A stretch of 64,000 nucleotides of DNA, taken from CAVSUZ01 sp963791885 (GTDB lineage: Bacteria > Pseudomonadota > Alphaproteobacteria > Acetobacterales > Acetobacteraceae). The notes below the pieces were generated by a model that saw only the letters and a list, made by a program, of their open reading frames with translations, made no database searches and was not told where the DNA came from. The first letter of the stretch is position 1, and every line of letters begins with the position of its first letter. This document shows positions 9,443-18,582 of this stretch, piece by piece. The stretch is from assembly GCA_963791885.1 (NCBI GenBank), contig CAWBUL010000005.1, positions 1,550,001 through 1,614,000 of the forward strand. The letters are read 5' to 3'. Both the position numbers and the translations under genes were made by a program.

Positions 9443-10414
9443 ATGACCAAGGCCATCCGCGTGCACGCCTATGGCGGCCCTGAAGTGATGAAGTGGGAGG
9501 ATGTGCCGACCCCCGAGCCCGGCCCAGGCGAGGTGGCGATCAAGCAGGACGCCGTCGGAATGAACTACATCGACGTTTATTTCCGTACCGGCCTGTATAA
9601 GGCGCCGTCCATACCGGTCACGATCGGGATGGAAGCGGCCGGGACCGTGACGGCGGTGGGATCGGGCGTGTCGGGCATCTCCGTCGGTGACCGCGTTGCG
9701 TACGCCGGTGCGCTCGGCGCATACGCCACCGAGCGGGTCATCTCCGCCGACAAGCTGGTGAAGCTGCCGGATGGGATCGATACCAAGACCGCCGCCGCCA
9801 TGATGCTGCAGGGGATGACGGCGCAGTACCTGGTCCGTCGGACATACAAGGTGAAGGCAGGCGACACGATCGTGGTGCATGCCGCGGCGGGGGGCGTCGG
9901 GCTGATTCTGTGTCAGTGGGCGAAGCACCTGGGGGCGACCGTCATCGGCGTCGTTTCCAACGAGGAGAAGGCCCAGCTGGCGAGGGCGCATGGGGCAGCC
10001 CACACGGTGATCGGGCATGACGGGCTAGCGTCCGAAGTGAAACGCGTCACCGGCGGGGCGATGGTGCCTGTCGTATATGACAGCGTCGGCAAAGACACCT
10101 TCGCCGCTAGCCTGGATTGCCTGGCGCCGCTCGGGCTGATGGTGAGCTACGGCAATGCGTCGGGTCCGGTGCCGCCGGTGGAGATCAGCATCCTCGCTGC
10201 CAAGGGCAGCCTGTACCTGACCCGACCCACGCTGGCGACGTATACGGCCAAGCGGCAGGATCTTCTGAACACGGCCAACGACCTGTTCTCGGTGGTGCAG
10301 TCGGGCGCCGTGAAGATCCAGGTGAACCAGACCTTCCCGCTGAAGGATGCGGCTGCGGCCCACACGGCGCTGGAGAGCCGGAAGACGACCGGCAGCACCT
10401 TGCTGTTGCCCTAG
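9443..10414 (+). CDS. NADPH:quinone oxidoreductase, zeta-crystallin type
   Basis: 323-aa zinc-independent medium-chain dehydrogenase reducing quinones with NADPH. The N-terminal GroES-like domain starts MTKAIRVHAYGGPEVMKWEDV, and the Rossmann domain carries the family motif AAAGGVGLILCQWAKHLGA. No Cys/His zinc ligands are seen where zinc alcohol dehydrogenases have them. The ATG at 9443 follows GGAGAG. Length is exactly typical (about 325 aa). Confidence 0.9.
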   Translation: MTKAIRVHAYGGPEVMKWEDVPTPEPGPGEVAIKQDAVGMNYIDVYFRTGLYKAPSIPVTIGMEAAGTVTAVGSGVSGISVGDRVAYAGALGAYATERVISADKLVKLPDGIDTKTAAAMMLQGMTAQYLVRRTYKVKAGDTIVVHAAAGGVGLILCQWAKHLGATVIGVVSNEEKAQLARAHGAAHTVIGHDGLASEVKRVTGGAMVPVVYDSVGKDTFAASLDCLAPLGLMVSYGNASGPVPPVEISILAAKGSLYLTRPTLATYTAKRQDLLNTANDLFSVVQSGAVKIQVNQTFPLKDAAAAHTALESRKTTGSTLLLP

Positions 10415-10456
10415 ACACCCTGTCATCGCGCCTGCGCCTGCGCTAATCCGGCTGCC

Positions 10457-11917
10457 ATGAGCTACGCGATCGAAGGCAGTACCGGCCCTTGGGAAGTTGT
10501 GATCGGCCTGGAGGTCCATGCCCAGGTGATCTCCAAGGCGAAACTGTTTTCCGGGGCCGCGACCGATTTCGGCGCCGAGCCAAACAGTCAGGTTAGCTTC
10601 GTCGACGCGGCGTTCCCCGGCATGCTGCCGGTCATCAACCGCGAATGCGTGGCCCAGGCCGTGCGAACGGGGCTGGGGCTGAACGCGCATATCAACACGG
10701 TCAGCCGCTTCGATCGGAAGAACTACTTCTATGCCGACCTGCCGGCGGGATATCAGATCAGCCAGTACCAGCACCCGATCGTCGGCGAAGGCACGATCGA
10801 GATCGAGTTGCCGGACGGCAGCACCAAGTCGATCGGCATCACGCGGTTGCATCTGGAGCAGGACGCGGGAAAGTCGATCCACGATCAGCATCCGAGCAAG
10901 TCGCTGATCGATCTCAACCGTGCCGGTGTCGCTCTGATGGAAATCGTCAGCGAACCTGACCTGCGTTCCCCAGAAGAAGCGGGCGCCTATCTCCGCAAGT
11001 TGCGGACGATCCTGCGCTATCTTGGCACCTGCGACGGCAACATGGAGGAAGGCTCCATGCGGGCGGACGTGAACGTGTCCGTGCGCAAGCACGGCGAGCC
11101 GTTTCGCACGCGCTGCGAGGTGAAGAACGTCAACTCGATCCGCTTCGTCATGCAGGCGATCGAGGCCGAGGCGAAGCGACAGATCGAAGTCTGGGAGTCG
11201 GGCGGCACGGTGGATCAGGAGACGCGGCTGTTCGATTCAGGTCGCGGGATAACGCGGTCGATGCGCAGCAAGGAAGACGCGCATGATTATCGCTATTTCC
11301 CCGATCCCGATCTGCTGCCGCTGGTGCTGGAGGAGGACTGGATTGCGTCGTTGAAGGCCTCGTTGCCGGAATTGCCGGATGCCAAGCGCGCGCGGTTCAT
11401 GCAGGATTACCTGCTTCCCACGTACGATGCCGGTGTGCTCGTTGCCGAACAGGCGACGGCGGATTTCTACGAAACCGTCGCCAAGGACCGCGATCCGAAA
11501 CTGACTGCCAACTGGGTGATGGGCGACTTTTTCGCTGCGATGAACCGCACGGGCCGCAGTATCGACGATCCGCCCGTAACCGCCTCTGCGTTGGGGGAAC
11601 TGCTGGATCTGATGGCGGATGGAACCATCAACGGCCGCATCGCCAAGGAGGTGTTCGAGGCGATGGTCGACACCGGTAAGAACCCGGGCGCCGTGGTGGA
11701 GGAGAAAGGGCTGCGTCAGGTTACCGACACCGGCGCCATCGATGCTGCCATTCGCACGGTGCTGGCGAACAATGCCGACAAGGTCGCCGAGTACAAATCC
11801 GGCAAGGACAAGTTGTTCGGGTTTTTCGTCGGCCAGGTGATGAAGGCGATGGGCGGCAAGGGCAATCCCGCCCTGGTTAATCAGACACTGAAGCAGGTCC
11901 TGTCCGAGTCCGGCTGA
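10457..11917 (+). CDS. gatB: Asp-tRNA(Asn)/Glu-tRNA(Gln) amidotransferase subunit B
   Basis: Subunit B of the GatCAB amidotransferase, 486 aa, which binds misacylated tRNA and amidates it with ammonia delivered by GatA. The start WEVVIGLEVHAQV is the family hallmark. The catalytic cradle (RFDRKNYFYADLPAGYQISQ, LEQDAGKS, DLNRAGVALMEIVSEPD) and the C-terminal helical/YqeY-like tail are present. Full length, with no gatA or gatC beside it, so the complex is encoded at separate loci here. The M24 hydrolase begins 4 bases after the stop. Confidence 0.96.
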   Translation: MSYAIEGSTGPWEVVIGLEVHAQVISKAKLFSGAATDFGAEPNSQVSFVDAAFPGMLPVINRECVAQAVRTGLGLNAHINTVSRFDRKNYFYADLPAGYQISQYQHPIVGEGTIEIELPDGSTKSIGITRLHLEQDAGKSIHDQHPSKSLIDLNRAGVALMEIVSEPDLRSPEEAGAYLRKLRTILRYLGTCDGNMEEGSMRADVNVSVRKHGEPFRTRCEVKNVNSIRFVMQAIEAEAKRQIEVWESGGTVDQETRLFDSGRGITRSMRSKEDAHDYRYFPDPDLLPLVLEEDWIASLKASLPELPDAKRARFMQDYLLPTYDAGVLVAEQATADFYETVAKDRDPKLTANWVMGDFFAAMNRTGRSIDDPPVTASALGELLDLMADGTINGRIAKEVFEAMVDTGKNPGAVVEEKGLRQVTDTGAIDAAIRTVLANNADKVAEYKSGKDKLFGFFVGQVMKAMGGKGNPALVNQTLKQVLSESG

Positions 11918-11921
11918 AGCC

Positions 11922-13097
11922 ATGGTGCCTCTCGCCTTCGGACGTGACGAGTACGCCGCGAGGCTGCGCGCCACACGCGCGGAGATGGCACGGCGCGATC
12001 TTGAGCTGCTGATCGTCAGCGATATCGCCAACCAGTACTATCTGACCGGTTACGATGGCTGGTCGTTTTATCTGCCGCAGCTGGTTCTGGTGCCGCTGGA
12101 GGATGAGGAGCCGGTCTGGATCGGCCGCGCGATGGACGCCGCCGGCGGCAAGCTGACAGCGTGGATGAAGCCGGAGAACATCGTCGGCTTCCCGGAAACC
12201 TATGTGCACCGCGCCGACCTGCATCCGATGGACTGGATGGCCGAGTGGATTGCCGCGAAAGGCTGGGGCGACCGTCGCATCGGCATCGAGACCGACACGT
12301 ACTACTACTCGCCCAAGGCGCATGCGCGGCTGACCGCCGGCCTGCCCAACGCGACGTTTGCCGACGCCGACCTGCTGGTGAACTGGCTGCGCGTGGTCAA
12401 ATCCCCGGCGGAGATTGCCTATCAGCGGAAGGCCGCACGTCTTGCCGAGGCCTGCGTGCGCGCCGCCTATGACGTCATCGCGCCCGGCGTGCGGGAATGC
12501 GATGCAGTAGCCCGCATCTACCAGGCGCAGGTGGCGGGCAGCCCGGATTTTGCCGGCGACGTGAGCGCACTGCCGCCGACCATCCTGGCCGGCGAGAATG
12601 CCTCGGCGCCACATCTGATGTGGAGCGACCGGCGGTTCGGCGCGAATGAAACCATCGCGCTGGAGCTTTCGGGTGTCTGCCGCCATTACACGGCTGGGCT
12701 GGCGCGCTCGCTGCAACTCGGCGCCAAGCCGCCCAAGGTCGCCGATGTGGAGAAAGCGGTGCTGGAGGGGATGGACGCCGTGCTGGCGACGATGCGGCCC
12801 GGCGTGACCGGAGAAGCGGTGGAGGCGGCGTGGCGCGCGGTGATCCAGCGCTACGGGCTGAAGAAAGAATCGCGCATCGGCTATTCCATCGGCATCGGCT
12901 ATCCGCCCGATTGGGGCGAGCGTACGATCAGCCTGCGGGCGGAAGATCATAACGTGCTGCAGCCGGGCAATGTGTTCCACTGTATCCTGGGCATGTGGAT
13001 GGACGGCTGGGGCATCGAGGTGAGCGAGACCATCCTGGTCACGGATCGCGGCTGCGAAACCCTGACGAGCTTCCCCCGCCCCATCCACCAGAAATGA
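11922..13097 (+). CDS. M24-family (pita-bread fold) hydrolase, ectoine hydrolase/creatinase-like
   Basis: 391-aa protein with an N-terminal creatinase-type domain (LLIVSDIANQYYLTGYDGWSF) and a C-terminal pita-bread domain. The first metal-ligand Asp of genuine aminopeptidases P is replaced: the position reads LELSGVCRHYTAGLARS. That pattern is closer to creatinases and DoeA-type ectoine hydrolases, which hydrolyse small C-N bonds, than to dipeptidases. This is inference from motifs. It overlaps the start of the M20 amidohydrolase by 4 bases (ATGA), so the two were probably one hydrolase operon, now truncated. Confidence 0.8.
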   Translation: MVPLAFGRDEYAARLRATRAEMARRDLELLIVSDIANQYYLTGYDGWSFYLPQLVLVPLEDEEPVWIGRAMDAAGGKLTAWMKPENIVGFPETYVHRADLHPMDWMAEWIAAKGWGDRRIGIETDTYYYSPKAHARLTAGLPNATFADADLLVNWLRVVKSPAEIAYQRKAARLAEACVRAAYDVIAPGVRECDAVARIYQAQVAGSPDFAGDVSALPPTILAGENASAPHLMWSDRRFGANETIALELSGVCRHYTAGLARSLQLGAKPPKVADVEKAVLEGMDAVLATMRPGVTGEAVEAAWRAVIQRYGLKKESRIGYSIGIGYPPDWGERTISLRAEDHNVLQPGNVFHCILGMWMDGWGIEVSETILVTDRGCETLTSFPRPIHQK

Positions 13098-13238
13098 CGC
13101 CGCCGCGCGCCGCGCTGGACGCGCTTGGGCTGAGCGAGCGGCTGCTGGAGCGAATGGTGCAGGTGCGCCGTCACTTGCACGGGCATCCCGAACTGTCGAA
13201 CCAGGAGCGTGCGACCCAGCGCTACCTTCGGGACGAGC
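13094..13238 (+). pseudogene. M20 amidohydrolase, N-terminal stub
   Basis: Starts on the ATGA overlap with the M24 gene and reads about 48 residues of a typical M20/hippurate-hydrolase N-terminus (VQVRRHLHGHPELSNQE). At 13239 the sequence passes into the IS701-like element and stops at 13262-13264. The remaining 330 or so residues, with all metal ligands after the first His, are absent on the far side of the element, where the DUF2182 gene begins instead. The gene was therefore lost through a deletion or rearrangement at this point. Confidence 0.8.
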
Positions 13239-14061
13239 TAGTACTACAGTTGCGAATCGGTTGAATGATTGATTTGCTGGTCCGGCAAGTCGGGAGAACA
13301 GGCATGCCGGTTGCAGTTTGGTCGGGATCTGCCTTGGCGTGGGAAGAAGAACTGACGGCGCTGAAGAATCGTCTGGCGCCGGTCTTCTGCCGCTCTGACG
13401 TTAGCGGCGTCGGCGGGAGCGTTCATTGATAGCCTGCTGTCCGGCATTTCGCGCAAGACAGGTTGGCAAATGGCGGTGCATGCTGCCGGCGAGGGTTCGA
13501 AAGGGTTGCGCCTCTACGATTGGGCACGCATCGCGCTGCCTTGGGTGGTGGACGGCAACTTCGAACGCTGGGGGCTGATCCGGCGTAATCGGCGCGATCC
13601 GCAAGAGCGTGCCTATTACTTCGCCTTCGCTCCGAGCGGCACTGGATTGGCTGAGTTGGCCGGCGCCGCTGGTTTGCGCTGGACCATCGAGGAATGCTTC
13701 CAGCGTGCCAAGGAAGAATTGGGCCTCGATCACTGTGAAGCGCGCTCCTGGCACGGGTGGCACCGTCATATGACCCTCTGCATGGCCGCACTCGGATTCC
13801 TGGCCCGGCTTTCTGCCCAGTTGCGACGATCCACCTTCGGTAAACCGAACGAAAGGAGTCCATTCGCCACCGCCGCGCGATGATCCCCGCCACCGCTCCG
13901 CCAAGCGTGCCGGAGATCCGCTATCTCATCGCGCGCTTGCTCCTCGCGCCCATCTCCAGAACCCGCTACGTGCTCGCTTGGTCACGCTGGAGACGACGGC
14001 ATCAAGCCACCGCCGCGCAGGCTCATCGAAAGCGCCGGTGCAATGTGCAACTGTAGTACTA
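13239..14061 (+). mobile_element. Degenerate IS701-like insertion sequence
   Basis: 823-bp element bounded by identical 15-base inverted repeats TAGTACTACAGTTGC (13239-13253) and its complement (14047-14061). The inside encodes the C-terminal half of an IS701-type transposase; full members are about 1.4 kb, so there is an internal deletion. The outer TAGTACT portion may belong to the target rather than to the element (AGTACT is itself a palindrome). No unambiguous target duplication is left. Confidence 0.75.
13304..14056 (+). pseudogene. IS701-like transposase remnant
   Basis: Pieces of one transposase in several frames. A short N-terminal part (WEEELTALKNRLAPVFCRSDV) leads, after a frameshift near 13400, into AGAFIDSLLSGISRKTGWQMA. 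That joins abruptly to VHAAGEGSKGLRLYDWARI, so the DDE core between is deleted. The long frame 13470-13883 has the family's C-terminal signature LRWTIEECFQRAKEELGLD with WHGWHRHMTL. After another shift near 13880 the tail VPEIRYLIARLLL reads to the TAG at 14054-14056. It cannot encode a functional enzyme. Confidence 0.75.
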
Positions 14062-14697
14062 ACCAACCCCGGCCGCCCGCGCGATCAGTGACAGGCCCGC
14101 GCCGAGGATCATCGCGCCGACGCCCTGCGCAATCCGCTCGCCCGCGGGAGCCAGCCGCTCAGCGGTGATTGCCCCGGTCACGGCGGCCATCGCACGCCAA
14201 TCCATCATGCCGGCGAGCAGCATGATCACCGTCATCCCGGCGCAAGAGCAGACGCAGTGCAGGCCCAGGCACAGGCCATGTCGCAGCGCAGAGCCGGCAT
14301 CCGCTGATAGTCTGACCGGAGCCGCCCGGCAGGACGCAAGATGCCGCGCCTTCCATGCGGTGAACTGGACGGCGCCCGCGAGCAGGATCACAGCGCCAAG
14401 CACGATCGACCCGATACGCCCCGGCATTTGCATCTGAAACGTCGCAAGCGCCGTGGCCAGAGGGAAAGTAGCCATCCCAAGCACCGCCCAGATCAACCAA
14501 TACCCGAGACCCACCAGCCCGGTCAGCACATTGCGTTGCATCCCAGTCCGTTCCGTCGCCCGGCGGTAGCGCCATAGCATCGGGGCGAGTGATGGCAGCA
14601 TCATCGCTGCCATCATCGCGACCCACATGGCCAGGAACGATGCCGCTGCGCACAGCCAGGTCTGACCGCACATCGGCATGAAGGCCATGACCATCAC
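14059..14697 (-). CDS. DUF2182 integral membrane protein
   Basis: 212-aa membrane protein with about five hydrophobic segments and Met-rich stretches (MWVAMMAAMMLPS) typical of DUF2182, a family proposed to bind metal. It also has HCVCSCAGM within a later segment. It starts GTG/ATG at 14697/14694, immediately after the stop of the DUF899 gene, so the two are translationally coupled. The last codons overlap the IS701-like repeat, so the original C-terminus may have been changed slightly by the insertion. Confidence 0.8.
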   Translation of the reverse strand: MMVMAFMPMCGQTWLCAAASFLAMWVAMMAAMMLPSLAPMLWRYRRATERTGMQRNVLTGLVGLGYWLIWAVLGMATFPLATALATFQMQMPGRIGSIVLGAVILLAGAVQFTAWKARHLASCRAAPVRLSADAGSALRHGLCLGLHCVCSCAGMTVIMLLAGMMDWRAMAAVTGAITAERLAPAGERIAQGVGAMILGAGLSLIARAAGVG

Positions 14698-15462
14698 TCA
14701 GCCCTTCGCGTACTCATCGTGGCGCCGCCACCAGATCCCACCCTCGTTGCGGCCCTTCGGCGCACGATCGAGCCACTGGTACACCCCCCACAGTCCGTCC
14801 AGTCCGCGCGCATAGGTAGAGTAAGCGTGGTAAATTATACCATCCTCCTGGATGAACGTGCTCATGCCCGGACGGTCGCGCCGAAAAGTCGGCACGTCAG
14901 TGCCGCACGTGGCCGCGAACTGCTTGACCGGCTCCGGCACCGATTCGCTGTCCATGGCGTGAGTCCCGCGCTGGTAATTGTATTCGACACCACCCGCGCG
15001 CTGCTGCTCCTCCGTGATCGACACGTTGAAGTCGAAGTTGAAATCGCTGCTCTCTGACGACGCCCAGGGAAACGTCCAGCCCATGCGCTGCCTGTAGGCT
15101 TGCAGCTTGACGAGCGGCGCGCGTGACACCGCCCATAGCATCACATCGTGGTTGACCAGGTGCACGGCAAACCCGTTGAACCCGTCGGCGATGGAGGAGC
15201 ATGAGGGACAACCGGCCGCGTAGTCGGGGCCGAACATGAAGTGATAGATCAGAAGCTGGGAGCGGCCTTCGAAAAGATCCGCCAGTGAGACGTTGCCACC
15301 GTCGGTATCGAACCGGTACTCCTTGTTTACCCGCACCCATGGCAGAGCCTGCCGCAGGCGCGCCAGCTGGTCGCTTTGCCGCGTCAGCGCCTTTTCTGCC
15401 GCAAGCAGATCAAGTCGTGCCTGCAGCCACTCCTCCCGTGTTCCGGTCACATGCGTTGGCAT
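14698..15462 (-). CDS. DUF899 thioredoxin-like family protein
   Basis: 254-aa protein of the DUF899 family, which has a thioredoxin-like fold. It has the opening pattern EEWLQARLDLLAAEKALTR, then LADLFEGRSQLLIYHFMF and the CPSC motif in AAGCPSCSS, which sits at the position of a redox CxxC. The ATG at 15462 follows AAAGGA and is preferred to upstream in-frame starts. It is divergent from a TPR/HTH protein across an 88-base gap and coupled to DUF2182. Function is unknown; a role in a redox or metal response is only inferred. Confidence 0.82.
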   Translation of the reverse strand: MPTHVTGTREEWLQARLDLLAAEKALTRQSDQLARLRQALPWVRVNKEYRFDTDGGNVSLADLFEGRSQLLIYHFMFGPDYAAGCPSCSSIADGFNGFAVHLVNHDVMLWAVSRAPLVKLQAYRQRMGWTFPWASSESSDFNFDFNVSITEEQQRAGGVEYNYQRGTHAMDSESVPEPVKQFAATCGTDVPTFRRDRPGMSTFIQEDGIIYHAYSTYARGLDGLWGVYQWLDRAPKGRNEGGIWWRRHDEYAKG

Positions 15463-15550
15463 CGGTGGTCCTTTCGTTCTGGTCGAAGCCAATGCGATAG
15501 ATACGGACCAGGAGCATCCGAGTGGGAGTGACAAGTGTGGCGGGATTCAC

Positions 15551-16771
15551 ATGGACTCCTTGATTACCGCTGCGGCGCAGGCTCTCGCGGCAGGTGACCC
15601 GATCGGCGCATTGAACCGGGTCGCCCTGCGCGACGACCCGCCCTCGCTCGCGCTGCGTGGCATCGCGATGGCGCAGCTTGGCGATCTCGCCCGCGCAAAA
15701 GCCTTGATGCGACGGGCGGTGCGAGCCTTCGGTCCGAAAGAGGCGCTCGCCCGTGCCCGATGCGTCGTCGCCGAGGCCGATATCGCGCTCGCGGCGCGCG
15801 ACCTGGGCTGGAACGTCAAGGCGCTCGATGCGGCGCGGGTTACGCTGGAACGGCATGGCGACCGAGCCAACGCTGCGCATGCACGCTATCTCGCGCTGCG
15901 GCGTCTGCTCTTGATCGGACGTCTCGACGATGCCGAACACGCCCTCGCCACACTCGACCCGGCGCCTTTGCCGCCCGCACTAGTGGCGGCCCATGAGCTT
16001 ATCGCGGCCGGCATCGCGCTGCGGCGCCTGCGCGCAGGGACGGCGCGCACAGCTCTCGCGCGGGCCGAGGCTGCTGCACACACCTCCGGCATCCTCGCGC
16101 TGATCGCAGAGGTCGAAAGCACTTGCGCGGCCCTGAACCAACCGGCGGCACGCCTGATCAGCCGCGGCACCGACCGCCCCCTGCTGCTCGATGATGTCGA
16201 GGTCCTGCTCCGCTCGAATGCAATCATCGTCGATGCGTGCCGCCATACGGTGCGAGACCCCGGCGCGGTGGTCTCGCTCGCCAAACGCCCGGTGCTGTTT
16301 GCGTTGGCACGCGTGCTGGCAGAAGCGTGGCCTGCCGACGTCCCGCGCGGCACGCTGCTACTGCGCGCGTTCCGGGCAAAGCACGCCGACGACTCACATC
16401 GTGCGCGGCTACGCGTGGAGATTGGCCGGTTGCGCACCATGCTGCGAACGGTGGCAGATGTGACCGCGACGCGGCAGGGATATGCGCTGCAGCCGCGTCG
16501 CGCGCGCGAGGTTGTCGTTCTGGCCCGTCCCATGGAAGAAGACCATGCCGCGGTGCTTGCATTCCTCGCCGACGGCAAATCCTGGTCGAGTTCCGCGCTG
16601 GCGCTGGCACTCGGCGCCAGCCAGCGTACGGTGCAGCGTGCGCTCGATGCGTTGGCGGCGTCGGGAAAGGTGCAGTCCTTCGGCCGCGGGCGCGCCCGCC
16701 GCTGGCTCACCCCGCCCGTCCCGGCATTCACGACTCCCTTGTTACTCCCGGCGCCGTTTTCGCCAGACTAA
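15551..16771 (+). CDS. Helical-repeat protein with C-terminal winged-helix region
   Basis: 406-aa Ala-rich protein that I do not recognise as a named family. Residues 1 to about 200 look like TPR-type helical pairs (GALNRVALRDDPPSLALRGIAMAQLGD). A middle part (about 240-340) resembles the DNA-binding regions of SARP/LuxR-type regulators (RVEIGRLRTMLRTVADV...QGYAL). The C-terminus has a helix-turn-helix pattern (SSALALALGASQRTVQRALDALAASGKVQSF). It is divergent from DUF899/DUF2182, so it is a candidate regulator of that pair. The ATG at 15551 is assumed because upstream sequence lies in the shared promoter gap. Confidence 0.65.
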   Translation: MDSLITAAAQALAAGDPIGALNRVALRDDPPSLALRGIAMAQLGDLARAKALMRRAVRAFGPKEALARARCVVAEADIALAARDLGWNVKALDAARVTLERHGDRANAAHARYLALRRLLLIGRLDDAEHALATLDPAPLPPALVAAHELIAAGIALRRLRAGTARTALARAEAAAHTSGILALIAEVESTCAALNQPAARLISRGTDRPLLLDDVEVLLRSNAIIVDACRHTVRDPGAVVSLAKRPVLFALARVLAEAWPADVPRGTLLLRAFRAKHADDSHRARLRVEIGRLRTMLRTVADVTATRQGYALQPRRAREVVVLARPMEEDHAAVLAFLADGKSWSSSALALALGASQRTVQRALDALAASGKVQSFGRGRARRWLTPPVPAFTTPLLLPAPFSPD

Positions 16772-16809
16772 TTTCCAGTCTCCCGATAGCGAAGGTAGAG
16801 GACGGAACG

Positions 16810-17466
16810 ATGAAACGATCAGCTGCTGAGATGGTCCACGAATACGGGCCGTTCCCGAATGCGGCCCGCGTGAACGGCGTCACGTACGACGGCCAGCATG
16901 TCTGGTTTGCCTCCGGCGACGCACTCAAGGCGTTCGATCCGGCGACGGGAGATGTGGTGCGCTCGATTGACGTTCCAGCCCATGCCGGCACGGCCTTCGA
17001 TGGCCGCCACTTGTTCCAGATCGCCGAGGATCGGATTCAGAAGATCGATCCGCGAACCGGCCGCGTGCTTGCGACCATTCCCGCACCCGGCGTCGGCGGT
17101 GATTCAGGAATGGCTTGGGCCGAAGGAAGCCTGTGGGTAGGCGTCTATCGCGAGCGTAAGATCCATCAGGTCGATCCCGACACAGGCGCGATCCTGCGCA
17201 CCATTCAGTCGAACCGCTTCGTCACCGGCGTGACGTGGGTGGATGGCGACCTCTGGCACGCCACGTGGGAGGACGAGCAAAGCGATCTGCGCCACATCGA
17301 TCCCCGAACGGGCGAGGTACTGGATGCGCTCGAGATGCCGTCTGGAACTGGGGTGTCTGGGCTCGAGTCAGATGGCGGCGAACGGTTTTTCTGCGGTGGG
17401 GGCAGCAGCGGAAAGGTGAGGGCGGTCCGCCGGCCACGACAGGGAGCCAAGACCTCTGCTGGTTAG
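16810..17466 (+). CDS. Beta-propeller protein (glutamine cyclotransferase/PQQ-like repeats)
   Basis: 218-aa protein made of about 45-residue repeats with the propeller pattern W/F-aspartate-P-x-T-G (FDPATGDVV, IDPRTGRVL, VDPDTGAIL, IDPRTGEVL). This resembles glutaminyl-peptide cyclotransferase and streptogramin-lyase propellers. No signal peptide is seen. It lies 38 bases downstream of the helical-repeat protein on the same strand. The last residues (after GGGSSGKVRA) are basic and unlike a propeller, so the frame may have drifted there. Catalysis cannot be predicted; it may be a binding protein. Confidence 0.7.
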   Translation: MKRSAAEMVHEYGPFPNAARVNGVTYDGQHVWFASGDALKAFDPATGDVVRSIDVPAHAGTAFDGRHLFQIAEDRIQKIDPRTGRVLATIPAPGVGGDSGMAWAEGSLWVGVYRERKIHQVDPDTGAILRTIQSNRFVTGVTWVDGDLWHATWEDEQSDLRHIDPRTGEVLDALEMPSGTGVSGLESDGGERFFCGGGSSGKVRAVRRPRQGAKTSAG

Positions 17467-17601
17467 CACGTCCGCGCGACGGAGTTCGAAGACGCCTTTT
17501 CTGCCCTCATCGGCCGGAAAAAACACTCCCACTCCTGCATCAGGGTCCGGAACGTCTTCGTGCAGCCCCAAGTCCGGTTGGGTACGCGTGGTGTAACCTC
17601 G

Positions 17602-17892
17602 TCACTTGCGCCTGAGGCGCCGGGCATTAGCAGTCGCCTTGGCGTGCCAAGGCTTGATCAACGCCGCTGCAGATGGCCGCCGCGAGCGTGAGAGCACAAG
17701 AGCACTACGACGGATCGCGTCCGACTTCTCCTGAAGCATCCGCCAATACTCGGCGGGAGAACAGGTCCCACACGCCATCATCATGGTTCGACGAGCGATC
17801 GTCTCCCATGATGCGAGGCTCAGTTCCATCATCTTCGGCGCGAGGGAGAATGGGGACAAGAACATCGACTGCTTGGATCTGCGGCGCTTCAT
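17602..17892 (-). CDS. Small conserved-looking protein, possibly phasin-like
   Basis: 96-aa protein with a strong Shine-Dalgarno (GGAGGGCGA) directly ahead of its ATG. The centre (KMMELSLASWETIARRTMMMACG, read in two parts) is amphipathic and resembles the short granule-associated or phasin-like proteins seen in related bacteria. The ends are basic (KRRRSK and ARRLRRK). I cannot name a family with confidence. Confidence 0.5.
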   Translation of the reverse strand: MKRRRSKQSMFLSPFSLAPKMMELSLASWETIARRTMMMACGTCSPAEYWRMLQEKSDAIRRSALVLSRSRRPSAAALIKPWHAKATANARRLRRK

Positions 17893-17964
17893 TCGCCCTC
17901 CTTAACCTGGATCACCCATAGCGTGAGGAAAGGTTTGACCCGTTTTTACTAAATTCACCCCCCG

Positions 17965-17981
17965 TTTCAGCACGGCTGAAA
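17965..17981. promoter_or_regulatory. Perfect palindrome upstream of the small basic protein
   Basis: TTTCAGC-ACG-GCTGAAA, a 7-3-7 perfect inverted repeat 73 bases before the ATG at 17892 (minus strand). It may be an operator. The surrounding 17893-18133 contains no gene that I can support. Confidence 0.3.
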
Positions 17982-18133
17982 GTCGAAGCAAGACCCGACA
18001 GTGAACTTGACTGCCCTGGTGGCTGCAATGTCGGCTGCGGCTCCCCATATGGAATTGACGCCCCCTTTCCGACGAGACGAAGGCAAGGCCGGATCGCCGT
18101 GCGCGGTGCGGCTGAGTTGCTTCAGGAGCATGT

Positions 18134-18541
18134 ATGAACAGACGCGGTCTATGCCGCCCTTCGTTGAGGATCACACAAACAGGTGATCAAGCGGAGGCGA
18201 GCCGGTTTCGCGTCGAGGTGTGGAGTCCCTTCGTCCATGAATATCAATCCGTCCAATCGCTCGCGGATGGCATAACGCGTGTCGGTCAGCTGGCAGATCT
18301 TATCGGTCGTATGTGGCTGCAGCGACACCCGAAGCGGGATGCCCTTATGGATGTCCCGGTACCGGTGGAGAGCGCTGGGCGGTGGGCGGAGTTGCGTATC
18401 AACGGGACAGCCTTCAGAAACTATGATACAAGGAGTGACGATCGCCCTAAGTGGACGAAAGCCACCGACCTGAATCACGCAACGGCGACGATCTGTGCTG
18501 AGGTAGGTTACTCTATGCTGGAGAGCGCAGCGGCGCCCTAA
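18134..18541 (+). CDS. Hypothetical protein
   Basis: 135-aa open frame with AGGAG five bases ahead of its ATG. The composition is mixed and soluble, with no membrane segment and no motif that I recognise. The segment FVHEYQSVQSLADGITRVGQL looks like ordinary protein. A longer frame lies on the other strand (18149-18655) but it is Arg/Cys-rich and looks like a shadow. Coding status is uncertain. Confidence 0.35.
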   Translation: MNRRGLCRPSLRITQTGDQAEASRFRVEVWSPFVHEYQSVQSLADGITRVGQLADLIGRMWLQRHPKRDALMDVPVPVESAGRWAELRINGTAFRNYDTRSDDRPKWTKATDLNHATATICAEVGYSMLESAAAP

Positions 18542-18582
18542 CCGACCATGTGCGGCACTCAGGTTGGAGAAATACCCAGCCC

